Assembly (NCBI RefSeq): GCF_026212465.1
Contig: NC_080053.1
Span: 12,487,140 to 12,551,139, forward strand
Length of the DNA: 64,000 nucleotides
Direction: 5' to 3'
Source of the DNA: Amaranthus tricolor
Lineage: Eukaryota > Streptophyta > Magnoliopsida > Caryophyllales > Amaranthaceae
Below, one piece after another: positions 9,957 to 22,387 of the stretch. A model generated the notes under the pieces. The model did no database searches. It was not told where the DNA came from and worked only from the letters and a program-made list of their open reading frames with translations. Each line of letters starts with the position of its first letter. Position 1 is the stretch's first letter. The position numbers and the translations under genes were made by a program.

Positions 9957-12900
9957 AAGAAATTGAAGTTTCGACACCATAATGAACAAATTAATTTTCT
10001 TGCCACTTTTTTTTAGAAAATATTCCTAAAATCTTTTGTCAATTACAACACCATAATTTTTTGATTTTTACATTAAACATCTACTTTATTTTTAAACAGT
10101 CGTATTATTAATGAGATTTCATTAGTCGTTTTTAGCGTCTAATTTTTTTATATATTTGTTCATTACTAATTAAATTTTAATTAGTGATGGTACTAATTTG
10201 AAAAATTTCTATGATGATTAGAAACTTGTTAACTCGTAACGTAGTTATGAAGTGTAACAAGTATCGTAAACTTTGGAGGTAAAACTTAAAATTGAGCAAA
10301 TACTCATAACATTTCGGGATAATTATAATACCCGAAAACATTATTTACCCATGTTGAGAATAAATTAAATATTTCATATACATACAAGTGATTTTTAAAC
10401 ATGAAGTAAATAACTTGTTACATGTACAACAATTTTTACCCAAACCTTAAACTATCTTAGATAAACATTTTATACACCATATTAGACCAAATTGAGGATA
10501 TAAATCACCTCAAATCAGCCTCAAAACAGCAGCCCCTAGCTGCCATACTACCCCTTTTTAGCCCCAAAACCCACTTACACACTCCACCAAACTCTCTACT
10601 CAAAGCCCCTTTTGTTCTTACCCAACAACACCATCATAACAAGCATGCAAACATGATAAATCAACACATATTTGCTGTCCAGATTTTCAGTTCCATCAAC
10701 ATTCTTTCTCTCTTCATTTTACTCCTAAATTCATCCATAAGCACAATAGAAGTTCAATCTTATAATTCCTAGCAAAAACACCTTTTTTTCTCAACAAATC
10801 TTCTTCAAAAATCCATCTAAAACTTCTGAAAAATTATGTTTATAAATTCAAATTTCCCATACAAATAATCTTCATCTTAAGAGCTTTCCATAAACACCAA
10901 ACTTGAAGAAATCCACCAAGTATAGAGTAAGTTATGTTCATTTCTTTATTCCACTAGTTTTTGTTAAAACTTGTTCATGTAAAATATTATTGTACATGAA
11001 TCTTTCTATAAACTAAGATCATTATAAAATGAGTATTTTATCTCTAAACTAAGAAAATCATCACTTATAAATCTATAAAAATCGGCCATAATAAAAGGTA
11101 AGAAGATATATTTCCACAAACAAATAAATTTTGTTACTTAAAGGATTCAAGTAAAATTATGGGACTTAACTAATTATGTTGCTCAACATAATAAGTATAC
11201 TCCAAATATGTTAAAATCATCACAAGTATTGGTCTAACAACTCTAACTAGGGAAAGTTCAGTGCATGTTGGAAATCCAAAATTATTATTGATTTTTGGAT
11301 GAATGCAATATGTTTAGTTGAAGAGTTGGAGTTGAAACTTGAAGGGCAAGGACCTGAAGTTAGAACCACTTCTAAGAACGCGTAGGAGCTTACGTGGGAG
11401 CTTACGGAATAATTATAGGCTTGGAGTCGACGTATGTCACATGGGGTGATTTTTAAAGGATTTAAGAACAAGTTTGAGTATGGAATAATTTATTACATAT
11501 ATTATTATTGTGGGCATCATGCATGTTGATTTTATAAATTATTATATGTTTAAAGACATGTTTAACACTACTTTGTGAAAGTTATTGTGATGGAAATGAT
11601 TATATGAATTTGAAAATATTAGAAATTCATTTTAAAAGAAATTTCCAGTAGCTATATGTTAAGAAAATTTATTGGATACTTTTTGTTGAGATTATTCGTT
11701 AAATTGACATTTTAATGGATTTTAAGGTGTTAAATATTCTCATTATAAAACATGGTATTAGATGAACTCTTCATCATCAAAAATAATTAATAAACATATA
11801 TTATAATGTCTCCAACAAGATTTGGCCAGCATATATTTAGTTTGGAATTTTTTTATGATTTTTGAATAATCGTTAAATTGTTTAACGGTAAATTGTAAAA
11901 TGGTAAAATATAAAATAATTACCAAACAAAGACATATGGATTTGAAATGAAACTTTATCACATACTCATATGGACAGTAGGTAAAATTGGTAAAAGTTTG
12001 GGAAGGTTTCGTTGACATTTAAGGACCTTAATAATTTTTACTCGGTTATTAATAATCGGTAAGTTTGAAAACAATAAAATATAAAATAAATACTAAATGA
12101 CGTTTTTGGATATGAAAATTTTGTGAGACACTTATATAAGTAGTTGATACATGTTCAAAAATTTATATGGATTTTCGTGACCATATATAGACTTAAATAA
12201 ATTTTATTCGGTTTATCGGTAAAATAACAATATTAATTATTAACAATACCCCACGTGATTTTTAATGGTTATTTAAAATTTTATACCCTTCTGGAACATC
12301 ATATAATTTTTATAATATTTTATTCGGACTCAAATAATGTTAAAACTATTTTATTCTATTTATCGATAAAATGTCTATACAAAATAATAAAATATCATAC
12401 ATGACTTTTATAAGTTCAAATGGCCTAATAAGCATGTTATATGACTTCTGAAACTTTGGTATAATTTTATAAAATAAATTATTAATTATTTACTAATTTA
12501 TCAAATTAATAGAAAATATTTATTCATTAAATGGTGTAATATTGTTAATTAAATTTGGGTAAAAATAGAGCTATATCAAAAATTTATAATTATATTAATA
12601 ACCTATTGCCTCATAGTATAAAATAAGTTTAAACTAGATGGTTATAAATTTTACGGATTTAAGACACCATTTAAATAACGGAAAATACTCAAATTGTCGA
12701 AAATAATTGTAAGATCGTTATAAATTTGCATAACCAATTATAATCTGATGGGACAACCTTAAATTCATTTTAAATAAGGTATTATAATGATTTGATTAAT
12801 TTGGGCCTTGTTGATGAATTAATATGTATTTTATAAATCAATTATCGATTTTATTACCGGCAAAACTATCTCGTATTCAAGAAAATAGTGTTTTATGAAA

Positions 12901-13388
12901 TCTTTTGTCATAATGATTTTATAGACTTATGAATCATATTCTAGTTGTTTTTAATGAATTTCAAAACCCTTTTAAGTTATATTTACTTTAAAAAGGATTG
13001 AAACGAAATATTTTAGTGGTTTCCTTGAAAAATCGTATTGAACTTTAATCACTTTTTATTACGATGCATTTCCATGCATGCTAGTAATGCCCCAATATAA
13101 TACAAAGGTTATGTTTGATGATATGATTATGCTAAGCATGTTTTACCCATGTGGGAAATATTATAATTTGATTTTGCTAAGTCGCAAATAAAGTATGTTT
13201 TGTTATGTGCAAATAAAAGATGTTTATCATATGGAAAAAGTTAATATTTTTGACTTTCAAATGCTATTAAAATTACAAAATATATATTATATACAAAAAT
13301 ATTTTAGCCTAAATGGTGGCCTGGGTATATATGCCACAGCAAATGTTGTGTGCATGATTAAACGACTCACCAATGCCGAGCGCGTATT

Positions 13389-15688
13389 TGTAACAGGCTC
13401 AAATTTCTTAATCTTAATCTTCCGATTAATTATTCCAAAATTTCTTTTCGAATTCCTAATCCTTTGGTTATCTAATTCAAATCACCTTTAATTCCTAAAC
13501 CTTATTCCGATTTTTGTAATTTCTTCCAAATATTAAACTTAAAAATATATATATATATATTCTTAAATTTCTTTATAAGCACTAAAATATTATTTTATTA
13601 TTTTATACTACGAAAAGTAAAATTTTAATATTATATTTACGGTTTTATTAAAACGTTACGTTTCAATTTCTGTTTCTTAAACTAACTTTACTACGTATCA
13701 TTTTAACTTTACAACTTTGATTTAATTATTTTATACCTAAAAATTAACTATATTTTTCTTATTAACTTTAAGTATAGTTTTAACTAAAATTTTCTAAGTA
13801 AACTATCATATTTTCAAAATCAAACCTTAATCATACTTTCCCATTAATCTAAAACATTTCACTAGCATAAACTAGAACAAAAATTTGATGAATTAAAATC
13901 CTTTCTACATCAATCCATAATGTTCATCACTTACACAAGCTATCACCATTTCCTTACACAAGTTAACCTTCTTCTACACTCCAAATTCTTACACATCCAC
14001 TTACACACTCCAACTCTTACACATCCACTTACACACTCCAACTCTTACACATTCACTTACACACTCTAAATCACTTACACAAGTTAACCTTCTTTTTCAT
14101 ACAATCTTATGAACCAAAAAGTTGCCCAAAACTCATTATAAATACCTCTCCTTAGCCATGAGATCACTTGCACCCCCATCATCAAATCTTTCTACCATTC
14201 TTTCTTATATCTTCACTTCATTAACATCTTACTAACTCTATACCCTTTTTATTTGTTGAAGAATCAAATGAAGATGGAGCTTGAGCTTATCACTTCTTAA
14301 GCCAATAATCATCAACTTTTGAAAAGTCAATTATTATCTTTTGGAGCTTGGATATCATTTTATTTTGGGTAATTGAAGATCTACTTCTTTAAAGCTTGGA
14401 ACTTGAAGACTTTCTCTTTTGGAGCTTATTTCCTTAAGTTCTTATTTTCCAATTATTATTCTCTTACTTGGTTTAGCACCACCTTCGGAGGAAAATGGTA
14501 CACATTTTCTTAACTATCTCGTTATGTGATATTTATTTATGGTTACTCGATAATATAAAAGCATGATCAATATGATTTTATTTTAGTCATTTAAACTTTA
14601 TATGGTAATATTAAAGTCATATCCAGTTTAGTGATATTTTCGTCAAAACAATAATACTTTTGGGACACTCGAAAAAAAGTCATATTTATGGAAATTTTTT
14701 ATTAATATGATAATATAGATATATATGAATTTTACTAGTTAAATAAACTTATGTGTTTAAAATGATTCCATATCATCTTGGTGTTTTGATAATGTTTTTT
14801 GTTGGACTCAAGTAATTATAAAGAAATATTAATCGGTTTATCGGTAAAATAGTCAAACAAACTTGTTAAAATGCTTAGCATTGTTTTTCTTGAAAACTCA
14901 TTTCATATAGATTTTGGACCCTTAATAACTTGTCGGATTATGTTATTTTTATAGTTTTGATAGATCCGTTTTACTATTTTACTGGTTATTTGATAAAATA
15001 TGTTATTAAGTACTTAGAAATATTACCCTTGACAGTTATGATTATTTATGACACAATAATGACTTAGTTTAGCCTTAGAAATCTTAGTATAGCTACGAAA
15101 ATTTGTTATTTAATTAATATTAATTTATTAGATACTAGTAATTTGTGTCTATTAAAAGGGTAGAATTGTCAAAAATTTGACTAGTGCCAGTTTGACTTAT
15201 AAGAATGTAAACTATTTCGGTTTAGAGTCTTGTTTGATATTGCATGATATTGATTGTATGACTCTGATAGTAAGGTAACGTCGAACCATGGACCGGCATG
15301 TAAAATCCCGGCGTCCGTGTTAGCCGGCACGTAAAATGCGGTGTCAGACAGGGGGTCCGAGAAAAACCCATCCTGTGTATTTTGCAGGAAAATTTAGCTC
15401 AGGTTTCGATCCAGGCCGCAACTTTAATTATTCTATTGAGGACTTAGCTTCAATGATTTTACTTGATGACTATATTGTACTTATGTTTTTTTTATCGTAT
15501 TTAAGTAAACCTTATTTTATATTTTCTCAGTTGTAAGATTTTTTTTATTTTTTTTTTAATTTTTTTTTACTTATGTTTTGAACAATTTTAGTTTAAATGG
15601 TTTTTAGCAGTTCGGCGTTTTACACTTCCGCATTATTTATCTTAAGTATAAATGTTAATTATGTATCGAGAGTGTCGCTCCTGCTACA
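13389..15688 (+). mobile_element. 2.3-kb LTR-like block inserted in repeat copy A
   Basis: The block begins TGTAACAGG and ends CCTGCTACA, a short imperfect inverted repeat typical of LTR ends. Its left flank is the host GTATT. It has a TATAAATA promoter-like motif near 14140, a leader with GGAGCTT repeats, and CGGTTTATCGGTAAAATA (near 14834), a motif shared with the host repeat, so the two are related families. Instead of GTATT it is followed by CGAG and then the Cassandra element. It is probably a solo LTR or half an element. Confidence 0.55.
13985..14075. repeat. Short tandem repeat with CTTACACA units
   Basis: A unit of about 29 bp built on CCAACTCTTACACATCCACT and TACACACT is repeated three times with few changes. 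It lies upstream of the presumed TATA box of the LTR-like block. Confidence 0.7.
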
Positions 15689-15692
15689 CGAG

Positions 15693-16348
15693 TGTAATAC
15701 CCCAGATTTAGCTTGAAAAAGGATTGATAGACTACTCATATCAACAAGGTGCATCTTTTTTCTAGGGAGCCCATTTGCTAAGAACTCCACAGTTAAGCGT
15801 GCTTGGTGGAGAGCAATCTTAGGATGGGTGACCTCATGGGAAGTTTTCCCGTGTGCGCACGAGTGAGGCCAAAGTGCGCTGGAAAGACTTGTGTTGGTTT
15901 GTGGGGCTAGTCTACAGTCTCCAAGAGTAGTCACCAGCAGTCCGAGGGGCCTGGGTGTTACAAATGGTATCAGAGCAACCCTGCGACCGTGGCTAATAGT
16001 GTTTAGTGCACCTAGCGGGGGAAAAGATTTTGAAGTTACGGTCCAACGAGGACATTGTATTCTTAAGTGGGGGTGAGTGTAATACCCCAGATTTAGCTTG
16101 AAAAAGGATTGATAGACTACTCATATCAACAAGGTGAATCTTCTTTTCTAGGGAGCCAATTTGCTAAGAACTCCATAGTTAAGCGTACTTGGTGGAGAGC
16201 AATCTTAGGATGGGTGAGCTCATGGGAAGTTTTCCCGTGTGCGCACGAGTGAGGCTAAAGTGCGCTGGAAAGACTTGTATTAGTTTGTGGGGCTAGTCTA
16301 CAGTCTCCATGAGTAGTCACCAGCGGTCCGAGGGGCCGGGGTGTTACA
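15693..16348 (+). mobile_element. Cassandra TRIM retrotransposon
   Basis: Complete small element: left LTR 15693-15962, primer binding site TGGTATCAGAGC at 15965-15976, a short non-coding middle, a purine tract AGTGGGGGTGAG ending at 16077, and right LTR 16078-16348. Both LTRs begin TGTAATACCCC and end GTGTTACA, and differ at few positions, so insertion is fairly recent. Each LTR carries 5S rRNA-derived sequence (next entry). These are the defining features of Cassandra, which encodes no protein and depends on other elements. The 5-bp flanks differ (ACGAG left, GTATT right), so it lacks its own target duplication. Confidence 0.9.
15749..15860 (+). repeat. 5S rRNA-derived segment in Cassandra left LTR
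   Basis: The segment reads GAACTCCACAGTTAAGCGTG, then GCTTGGTGGAGAGCAATCTT, then AGGATGGGTGACCTCATGGG, closely matching plant 5S rRNA including box A (AGTTAAGCGTGCTTGG) and the box C region (GGATGGGTGACCT). The right LTR copy (about 16134-16245) has changes in these boxes (GCGTACTTGG, GGGTGAGCT). It is not a functional 5S gene: the 5S ends are missing and it sits inside the LTR. Confidence 0.85.
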
Positions 16349-16725
16349 GTATTGTTCACAATACCATTGTGTTACACTTGCCGGACATGTCGCGGACAGT
16401 AGACCGACTACCAAACGAGTCATAGGATGACTCACAAAGTACCCATATAAACTTATGATATGAGTTTGAAATTGATTTGGATCCATTGAAATCTTATGAT
16501 TTATGATGAAAAATGAGAATTTGAAATGACTATAGAGCCATTGACCGGGTTTAAATGATAATATGATTTATCAAATGAAAAAACATATTTCAAAATGAAT
16601 TTATTCAAATAAAAAAAGGTTTTAATAACTTGTTTTACGGACACCAGTGTGTTTATACTCAGCCTTTTTGCTGATACTATGCTTTGTATGTTTTTCCAAT
16701 GGTTTTGTTTTTAGAGTAAACCCCT

Positions 16726-16800
16726 ATGACACCTCGACGGAGAATGGATATGCGAGCGGAAGATGAACCTGAGTTGGAGTATGACTCCCCTTTTGTTTAG
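16726..16800 (+). other. Short frame conserved between repeat copies A and B
   Basis: A 24-codon frame, MTPRRRMDMRAEDEPELEYD and four more residues, lies near the 3' end of copy A. Copy B (47633-47731) has the same frame with MAPRRR and EPEWEYD, extended to 32 codons. The Arg-rich start resembles the first residues of some Ty3/gypsy gag proteins, but the frame is very short; coding is unproven. Confidence 0.25.
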
Positions 16801-17259
16801 ATCTCTTTATTGTATTTGAGAGACTATTAGTTTAGATTTAGACTATTTTAAAGATGTAATTTGAACTTTGGACTTATTTCGATTTGGTTGTAATTTTCCT
16901 ATATTTTGGACAGTTAAGACTTTCGTTATATTGCTTTGGTTTGGTTCAAGTATTATACTTGGATATTGGTTTGACCTTTAAGTAACCCCTTAATTGTGTT
17001 GTCAAAAGTAAGCTCCCGCTTGATTAATACTAAATTCCAGTTAGTGTTTGCCTTCATAATTCGAGGCGGTTACAATTTTTGCAATTAATTGTCTCTAATA
17101 TAGCTTTTTAAACTTGTATAAATCGTGTTGCTATTTCATCTATTGATGGATAAATAAGCGTTAAAATCTAAGGATCTACTAGTGATTTTGGTTGCTATTT
17201 GGTGAACTATGTCATGGCTTGAGACATTTTTAGACCCTAGCCTTAGAAGACCAAGTTGA

Positions 17260-17600
17260 GTGTTAATTACAGATGTTCATGGGTCTAAGATCTTATTGGA
17301 CACGTTCCAAACTCGCCCGTATTTTTAGTGTATGGGTCTAATTTTTTAACAATTAGCGAATTCGAGTTCAGTTTTAGGTCTAAAAAAATATATGGGTCTA
17401 GTATGGGTTTGGGTATAAGGTTCTCAAACTTAGACCCTCTCTCTGGACCCATTTTAAGATTAATATTCGTTTCAAATCTGTTAGATCCACTTTAGTCCGA
17501 ACGTTTAACATTCGAAATCAACTTTAAATTTGTTCCAAACCTATTTATTGGACTTAATTTAGACTTATAGACAACCAATAAATCCATTTTAGTAGTAATA
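17260..17600. repeat. GGGTCTA-rich repeat fragment
   Basis: The stretch begins AGATGTTCATGGGTCTAAG and has many GGGTCTA and GGACC motifs in both orientations. The same motif density occurs at 24700-25410, which ends GGACCCATAATCATCCC, the inverse of this start. I infer two remnants of one non-autonomous DNA element family, possibly hAT, with one clear end each. Confidence 0.35.
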
Positions 17601-20066
17601 AAACCTTAAAATTGTAGAGAAATTAAATTTGAATAACCCTATTTACCTTTCACAAATTGTTGTCCAAGCAAAAAATAAAAAAAAAATAAAAAAACATCTA
17701 AGAACATGTTTTAAGTATCCCAAATGCATTCCTAAATGTATCATATGAACCTCATGAGCTTTCTAGACAATCCACTACAAATTGAGGATGAAAAAGCTTC
17801 AAAACCAACTTTGAATTCAAGCAAAGAAAACTAGATAAGACCATAAATCAGATTGGAACAACAGCTATGAAATAAAATGCAAATTTGGATTAACAAAACT
17901 AGAATAAAAGTGAATAGTTAATATTGCAACAACAAAAGTTAATTTTCTTTGTAATTAATTATTGTGTTGTTATTTTAAATATATTTAAATAGTTTAATTA
18001 GTTCCAAGACACTAATATAGTTTCATTAATATGTACTTATTGTTGTTATTTTTTAATGTCACATAAGTTGCCACTGGACGCCACCTAGACTGCAACTCGG
18101 TGGATTGATCTAGCCAAGTCTGTTTGTTTAACATTATTGTTTGTATCTAAATTTTATTGATGTCTATATTGTTAGTGTTTTTATTATTATAGTAATTAAG
18201 ATATTAATATCTTTAAAACAAGGAAAAATTACAAGAAAACTACCTAATATATATCACTTTTTGCAAAAAACTACCTAATCTAATTTTTTTGCTAAAAACT
18301 ACCTTATATGACATGTTGCTTTGTAAAATACTACCACTTAATAGATTCCTATTGTAGATGATTAAGTTGGATGGTTAATCATTATGTATATCCTTCTTTG
18401 CATTTAATCTCTCTTTGATTTCATTTATGGGTAAATTATACTGAACACAAAACTTAATCGGTTGTTCTAAACCCACTTTTAGATCAACTAGTAAAGTGCC
18501 ACAAACTCACTCAATTGCAAAAATTATTCCAACAACTTCAAACAACCGTCAACTTTTCTATCAAAGGGAGGTAGGAAGAAGTCATGTGATGTAGGAAGAA
18601 AAAAACGTGGAGCAAGATTTGTTGCACCGTGAGTGATTTCAACTTCACATTCCGCTATCCATGGTCGATTGTGATTTTTTAAGTTTAATAACTGATACCC
18701 GTTTTCAAATTTGAATTTAAATCAAATTTCACCATTGTTTTTGAAGTAGTTTAAATTGAGAATTTAAAAATGACTATCAAACTTTATCATTATGAAATTC
18801 TTCATTTATGATTTCATAATTAAAATTCATTATTTGAAATGAAATACTTATTCCCAAACACTACATAAAATAATTTATAATTTGGTGATTACTATTGACT
18901 TTGTAGTAATGTTGTCATGGTAATAGTTATGGTATCATATTAATTGGGAATATTAGAATGAGTTTTCAAGCCATTATAGCAAGTTTTAATTGACATTTAT
19001 AAGGATATCATAGTTCTCATTGTACGGAATTTTAGATTGTTTTTGATGAATTTTAGGAATTCAAGGAGACTTACAAGTGATACCTTTTAATTTGTATAGG
19101 AGCTCAATACGTGATATCGACTTAACCTCTATTTTTATTTTTTGTTTGTATTTTCTTATAGAATATATATTTTAAATTTTAACCTTATTTTTAGTGCATT
19201 TCACACTTTACTTTTATTTATTTTTTTTACTCACTTAATTTCCTCTCTTTTTTGCGATTATGATTTTGTTTTAGGGGTTAAAATTCACAACTCATGCAAA
19301 TTTATTTTGAAAGTAATCATAAAAGAATTATTAAGTTATTACTCTTCATATTAGAGATGTTCAAAACCGAATACTGGATCAATTCGAATCCGGGAATCCA
19401 AATAGTGAAAATCATAATCTGGTTCCGATTCGAAAAAATCAGATATCTATAATTTGGATATCCATTTTAACCAGAATCGGATGCATGATATCCGATTTTA
19501 AATTCTTTTTTACGCTTTTTTTTTTAAAAAAATTGCGTTTTTTGCCCTTAAATATTTAATCTCAATTCGCTTTCTTTATTTTAATCAAACTTATTTTTAA
19601 AATTTAAAAACTAATCATTTCAAAAATATGGTTGGATTTTTAAAAGTCTAAATTAATTACGATAAACTATAACTAATCACGCAACTTATAGTTCAGAATT
19701 GTACCATTAGTAAATTTAACAATCTAAATAAACCTTTTTTTTAAAAATAATAAAATGTGGATTTTTAGATATTTAGGTTTACCAATATCTTGATTCAATC
19801 TGATATCCAATTATAAAAATCAAATATTCAATTTGAGTTATCGAGTTTCCAAAAATCACATTAATTATCCTTTTTTAAACTGATTAAAGAATATTTTCAA
19901 TTGGATGATCAAATATTTTTAGACACTACTTCATATTGATCTAAATTTGGTCAAACTTAAAGCAACCTGATTCAAATCTAAACTATTCCAAATCAAAATC
20001 AACATAGCACAAATCATCAAGGTGGGAGTTATGGTGTTGTCTATGTCTTATCATGTAGCTGTGTCT
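17601..20066. other. Intergenic, mostly unassigned; possible hAT-like remnant at 19350-19990
   Basis: No gene is supported. Around 18235-18340 three short ACTACCT(A/T)AT motifs recur at roughly 45-bp spacing. From 19352, AGAGATGTTCAAAACCGAA resembles a hAT end and is followed by repeated GGATATCC/GATTC motifs to about 19990, but no matching right end was found. The rest is AT-rich DNA in which I see nothing. Confidence 0.4.
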
Positions 20067-20075
20067 CGATTTTTA

Positions 20076-21149
20076 GGAAAAATTGTCGGGAATAATTTCA
20101 TTTATTGACAAACCGCTGTGAATAATCCATATTATCGATTATTTATGAATAATTTCACCATTCCACTATTTTTACTCGTGGCACCCCTTAGGAATCAGTA
20201 ACCGGCTAATGCTGGTTCCCATATGGCATTTATTTCTTCTATCCCCTTAGAAATCTATTTTCAAATCATCATCTTCAAATTCCTCTCCTTCCATCTTCAA
20301 ATTCCTTTTCTTTCATCTTCAAATTGCTGTGTTGATTTCCTTCCCCTCATCTCTAATTTCAAATTCCTCCATCTCCATCTCTATGTGCATTTGCATCAGC
20401 TGAAATTAGGGTTGAATTATCTGCATTTGCATCTCCGATTTCAGAGGTTGAACCATGTGCTGGTGGTGGTCTCCATCAACATGGTAAATTAATTCCTTTT
20501 AATCTTTGATACTTTAATCATTACATTGTTCTAGTAGAATCAAATTGATAATGAATTTCAATAATGTGTTTCATGTTTAGGTTAATGATTTCGAAAAATA
20601 AGCAATGTTCATCAACCCCAAACAACCAATTTCAAACAAGAATGTAATAGAGTGAAAAGGTTTACTTACAGGTTAATTTAGACAAGAATAAAACTTCTCT
20701 CCAGGCCGAGAACCCCTTTTAGCCACCTGCAATTTCGCCATATACCCATGCTCACATCTAACCTATTATTCCAATTTGAAGCTCTACTATGAGTGGCGAA
20801 ACAATTGGAGTTCATATTCTCAGAAGTAAAAAAAAATAAAACTTGTGTTAGGGTTAAGGAAATAGGTGAAGAAGAAGAATAAAAATGAAGAAAGTAGGTG
20901 AAGAAGACGAAGAATAAGAATGAAGAAAGTTAGAGTTAAGGAAGAAGATGAGTGAACAAGATGAAGACATAAAAAGAAATGACAAAAACACCTGCAACGA
21001 CTAGTTTGTAACCCGCATTAGCCGGTTGTTTTTTTTGGGGTGATACGAGCAAAAATAGTAGAAAGGTAGGATTATTCATAAATAATCGATAGTACGGATT
21101 ATTGACAGCGCTTCGTCAATAGATAAAATTATTTCCGACAAATTTTTCC
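20076..21149. mobile_element. Non-autonomous Mutator-like element with about 150-bp inverted repeats
   Basis: A perfect 9-bp direct repeat CGATTTTTA flanks the element (20067-20075 and 21150-21158). The ends are long inverted repeats: 20076-20225 pairs with about 21005-21149, starting GGAAAAATT and GGAAAAATTT, sharing AATAATCC(A/G)TA(T/C)TATCGA and TTATTTATGAATAAT, and reaching CCGGCTAATG. A 9-bp duplication with long inverted ends is diagnostic of MULEs. There is no transposase. The interior has an 89-codon frame (20223-20492) followed by a donor-like ATG/GTAAAT, and a purine-rich GAAGAAGA stretch. It could be a Pack-MULE carrying captured gene sequence, but I cannot name a parent gene. Confidence 0.88.
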
Positions 21150-21158
21150 CGATTTTTA

Positions 21159-22387
21159 TTGAATAAGAGCGAGGCGAGGGAATGATTGTCCATTTGCGTT
21201 GAATTTACCTCCCCACTAAACTTGTTTCTAGGTAAATTCTTTGATTTTTTGTCAAATCTTCCAGTGTAATTGCCTTAAATTTTCGATTCACAAATCGATA
21301 CTATGTTACATTGAATTTTACGATTCAGTAATTCATAAATATCAAACAATTCGGATACATATGCTGCATATTCGTTCGCTTTTGCATTCCAAGATCATAG
21401 TGCTAAAATGAGTTTTTTATAATGGTTACGTGTTAAGATGAATATATATATTACCGTTTCATTTGAATGAAATCCCTGAATGATAGATTGATGGGACCCG
21501 ATTCCTGCAAATTTTGGATGGAATGACTGGAAAACTGTGAGGGAAAGGGGGACCCAAATCACTGAAGATGCCGTCTCTAGTTTTGTAATTTTTATAGACA
21601 GAATAACGCGTGTTCGTTGAACTTAAATTCATACATTGAGATTTAGATTGATACTAACTATAGAGATGAATTCTTGTGTCTTGCTAGTTGTTAGTAAGGA
21701 TCATAGTGCAAAATCTTGAATGCCAAATTGGTAGTGATAACTGATAACTGTCAAGCCCATCAGTGCGAATGGATTTGCAGTTATCTGCCTTAATTTTGGT
21801 TAATGACCTAAACCTTAAGGCGAAGGTTGTAGGCCCAGAATATCTTATATATTCTATGATTCTATCATGCCGCCTTACACAAAAGCGTTTTGGGCAAGAA
21901 GTGTATATGGCTCTAAATACTTCATTTGAAATAGTGAGGGGTGAACGAGATTTGAATTTCTTACCTTTTATCGCGTTGGATTATGATACTACGTCAAGAA
22001 ACTAAGTCACTCAAAGTTTAAGTCAACGGTTGTAGCCGCATGATATATTATGTATTTTATCGGTGGTATGCTCAAGAATCTTTACAATATGGTCACATTA
22101 TGCTAATGTTGGTGATGTTTTGCACAGTGGTATGGAGAGAGTCCCCCCAGCCCTGTTTGGCTGTTTGTCAGTTTTGGGTTGGATGTGGGGGACCTCATTG
22201 TAGACTCTAGTTTGGCTGCACTCTATCTGCTTATGCTTGAGACATGGATCAATGGTCATTATTCGCCCACATTTTGATGCTCCTATCTTTTTATACTTAA
22301 CTTCATCCTCTCACCATCTTACTCTATAGACTATAATCCTTTACCTCCCCTGAGGATTAGATTAGCCTCACAAATATCGTAACTTCA
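21159..22387 (+). other. Upstream region of STOMAGEN
   Basis: No gene is supported here; an 80-codon frame at 21763-22005 has no recognisable motif. The last 250 bp are more GC-rich and pyrimidine-rich, as expected of a promoter and 5' leader. Confidence 0.4.
22289..22298 (+). promoter_or_regulatory. Candidate TATA box of STOMAGEN
   Basis: TTTATACTTA lies about 95 bp upstream of the start codon, followed by a CT-rich leader. The spacing suits a plant core promoter; this is positional inference. Confidence 0.35.

Larger units (their letters stand above)
10102..17074 (+). mobile_element. Long LTR-like dispersed repeat, copy A (interrupted)
   Basis: This is near-identical to copy B at 43868-47975. 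Both run from GTATTATTA...GAGATTTCATTAG to TTCGAGGCGGTTACA. Without the composite insertion (13389-16348) it would be about 4.0 kb. The order of parts is that of a very long LTR: a leader with pyrimidine-rich tracts and a splice-like AGTATAGAGTAAG, a long AT-rich middle with TTTATCGGTAAAAT motifs, and a 3' part ending ...GGTTACA. There is no reverse transcriptase or gag. I infer a solo LTR of a large Ty3/gypsy element, but no clean target duplication was found and the left edge is uncertain by about 10 bp. Confidence 0.6.

Noticed and set aside
15749..15860. A genuine 5S rRNA gene
   Set aside because: Both 5S ends are missing or altered and the segment is repeated in two LTRs with a primer site between, so it belongs to Cassandra.
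15965..15976. A tRNA gene suggested by TGGTATCAGAGC
   Set aside because: This is the retrotransposon primer binding site; no cloverleaf surrounds it. I found no tRNA gene in the window.
15659..16486. Frames over the 5S-like region
   Set aside because: They overlap Cassandra LTRs, which are non-coding and 5S-derived.
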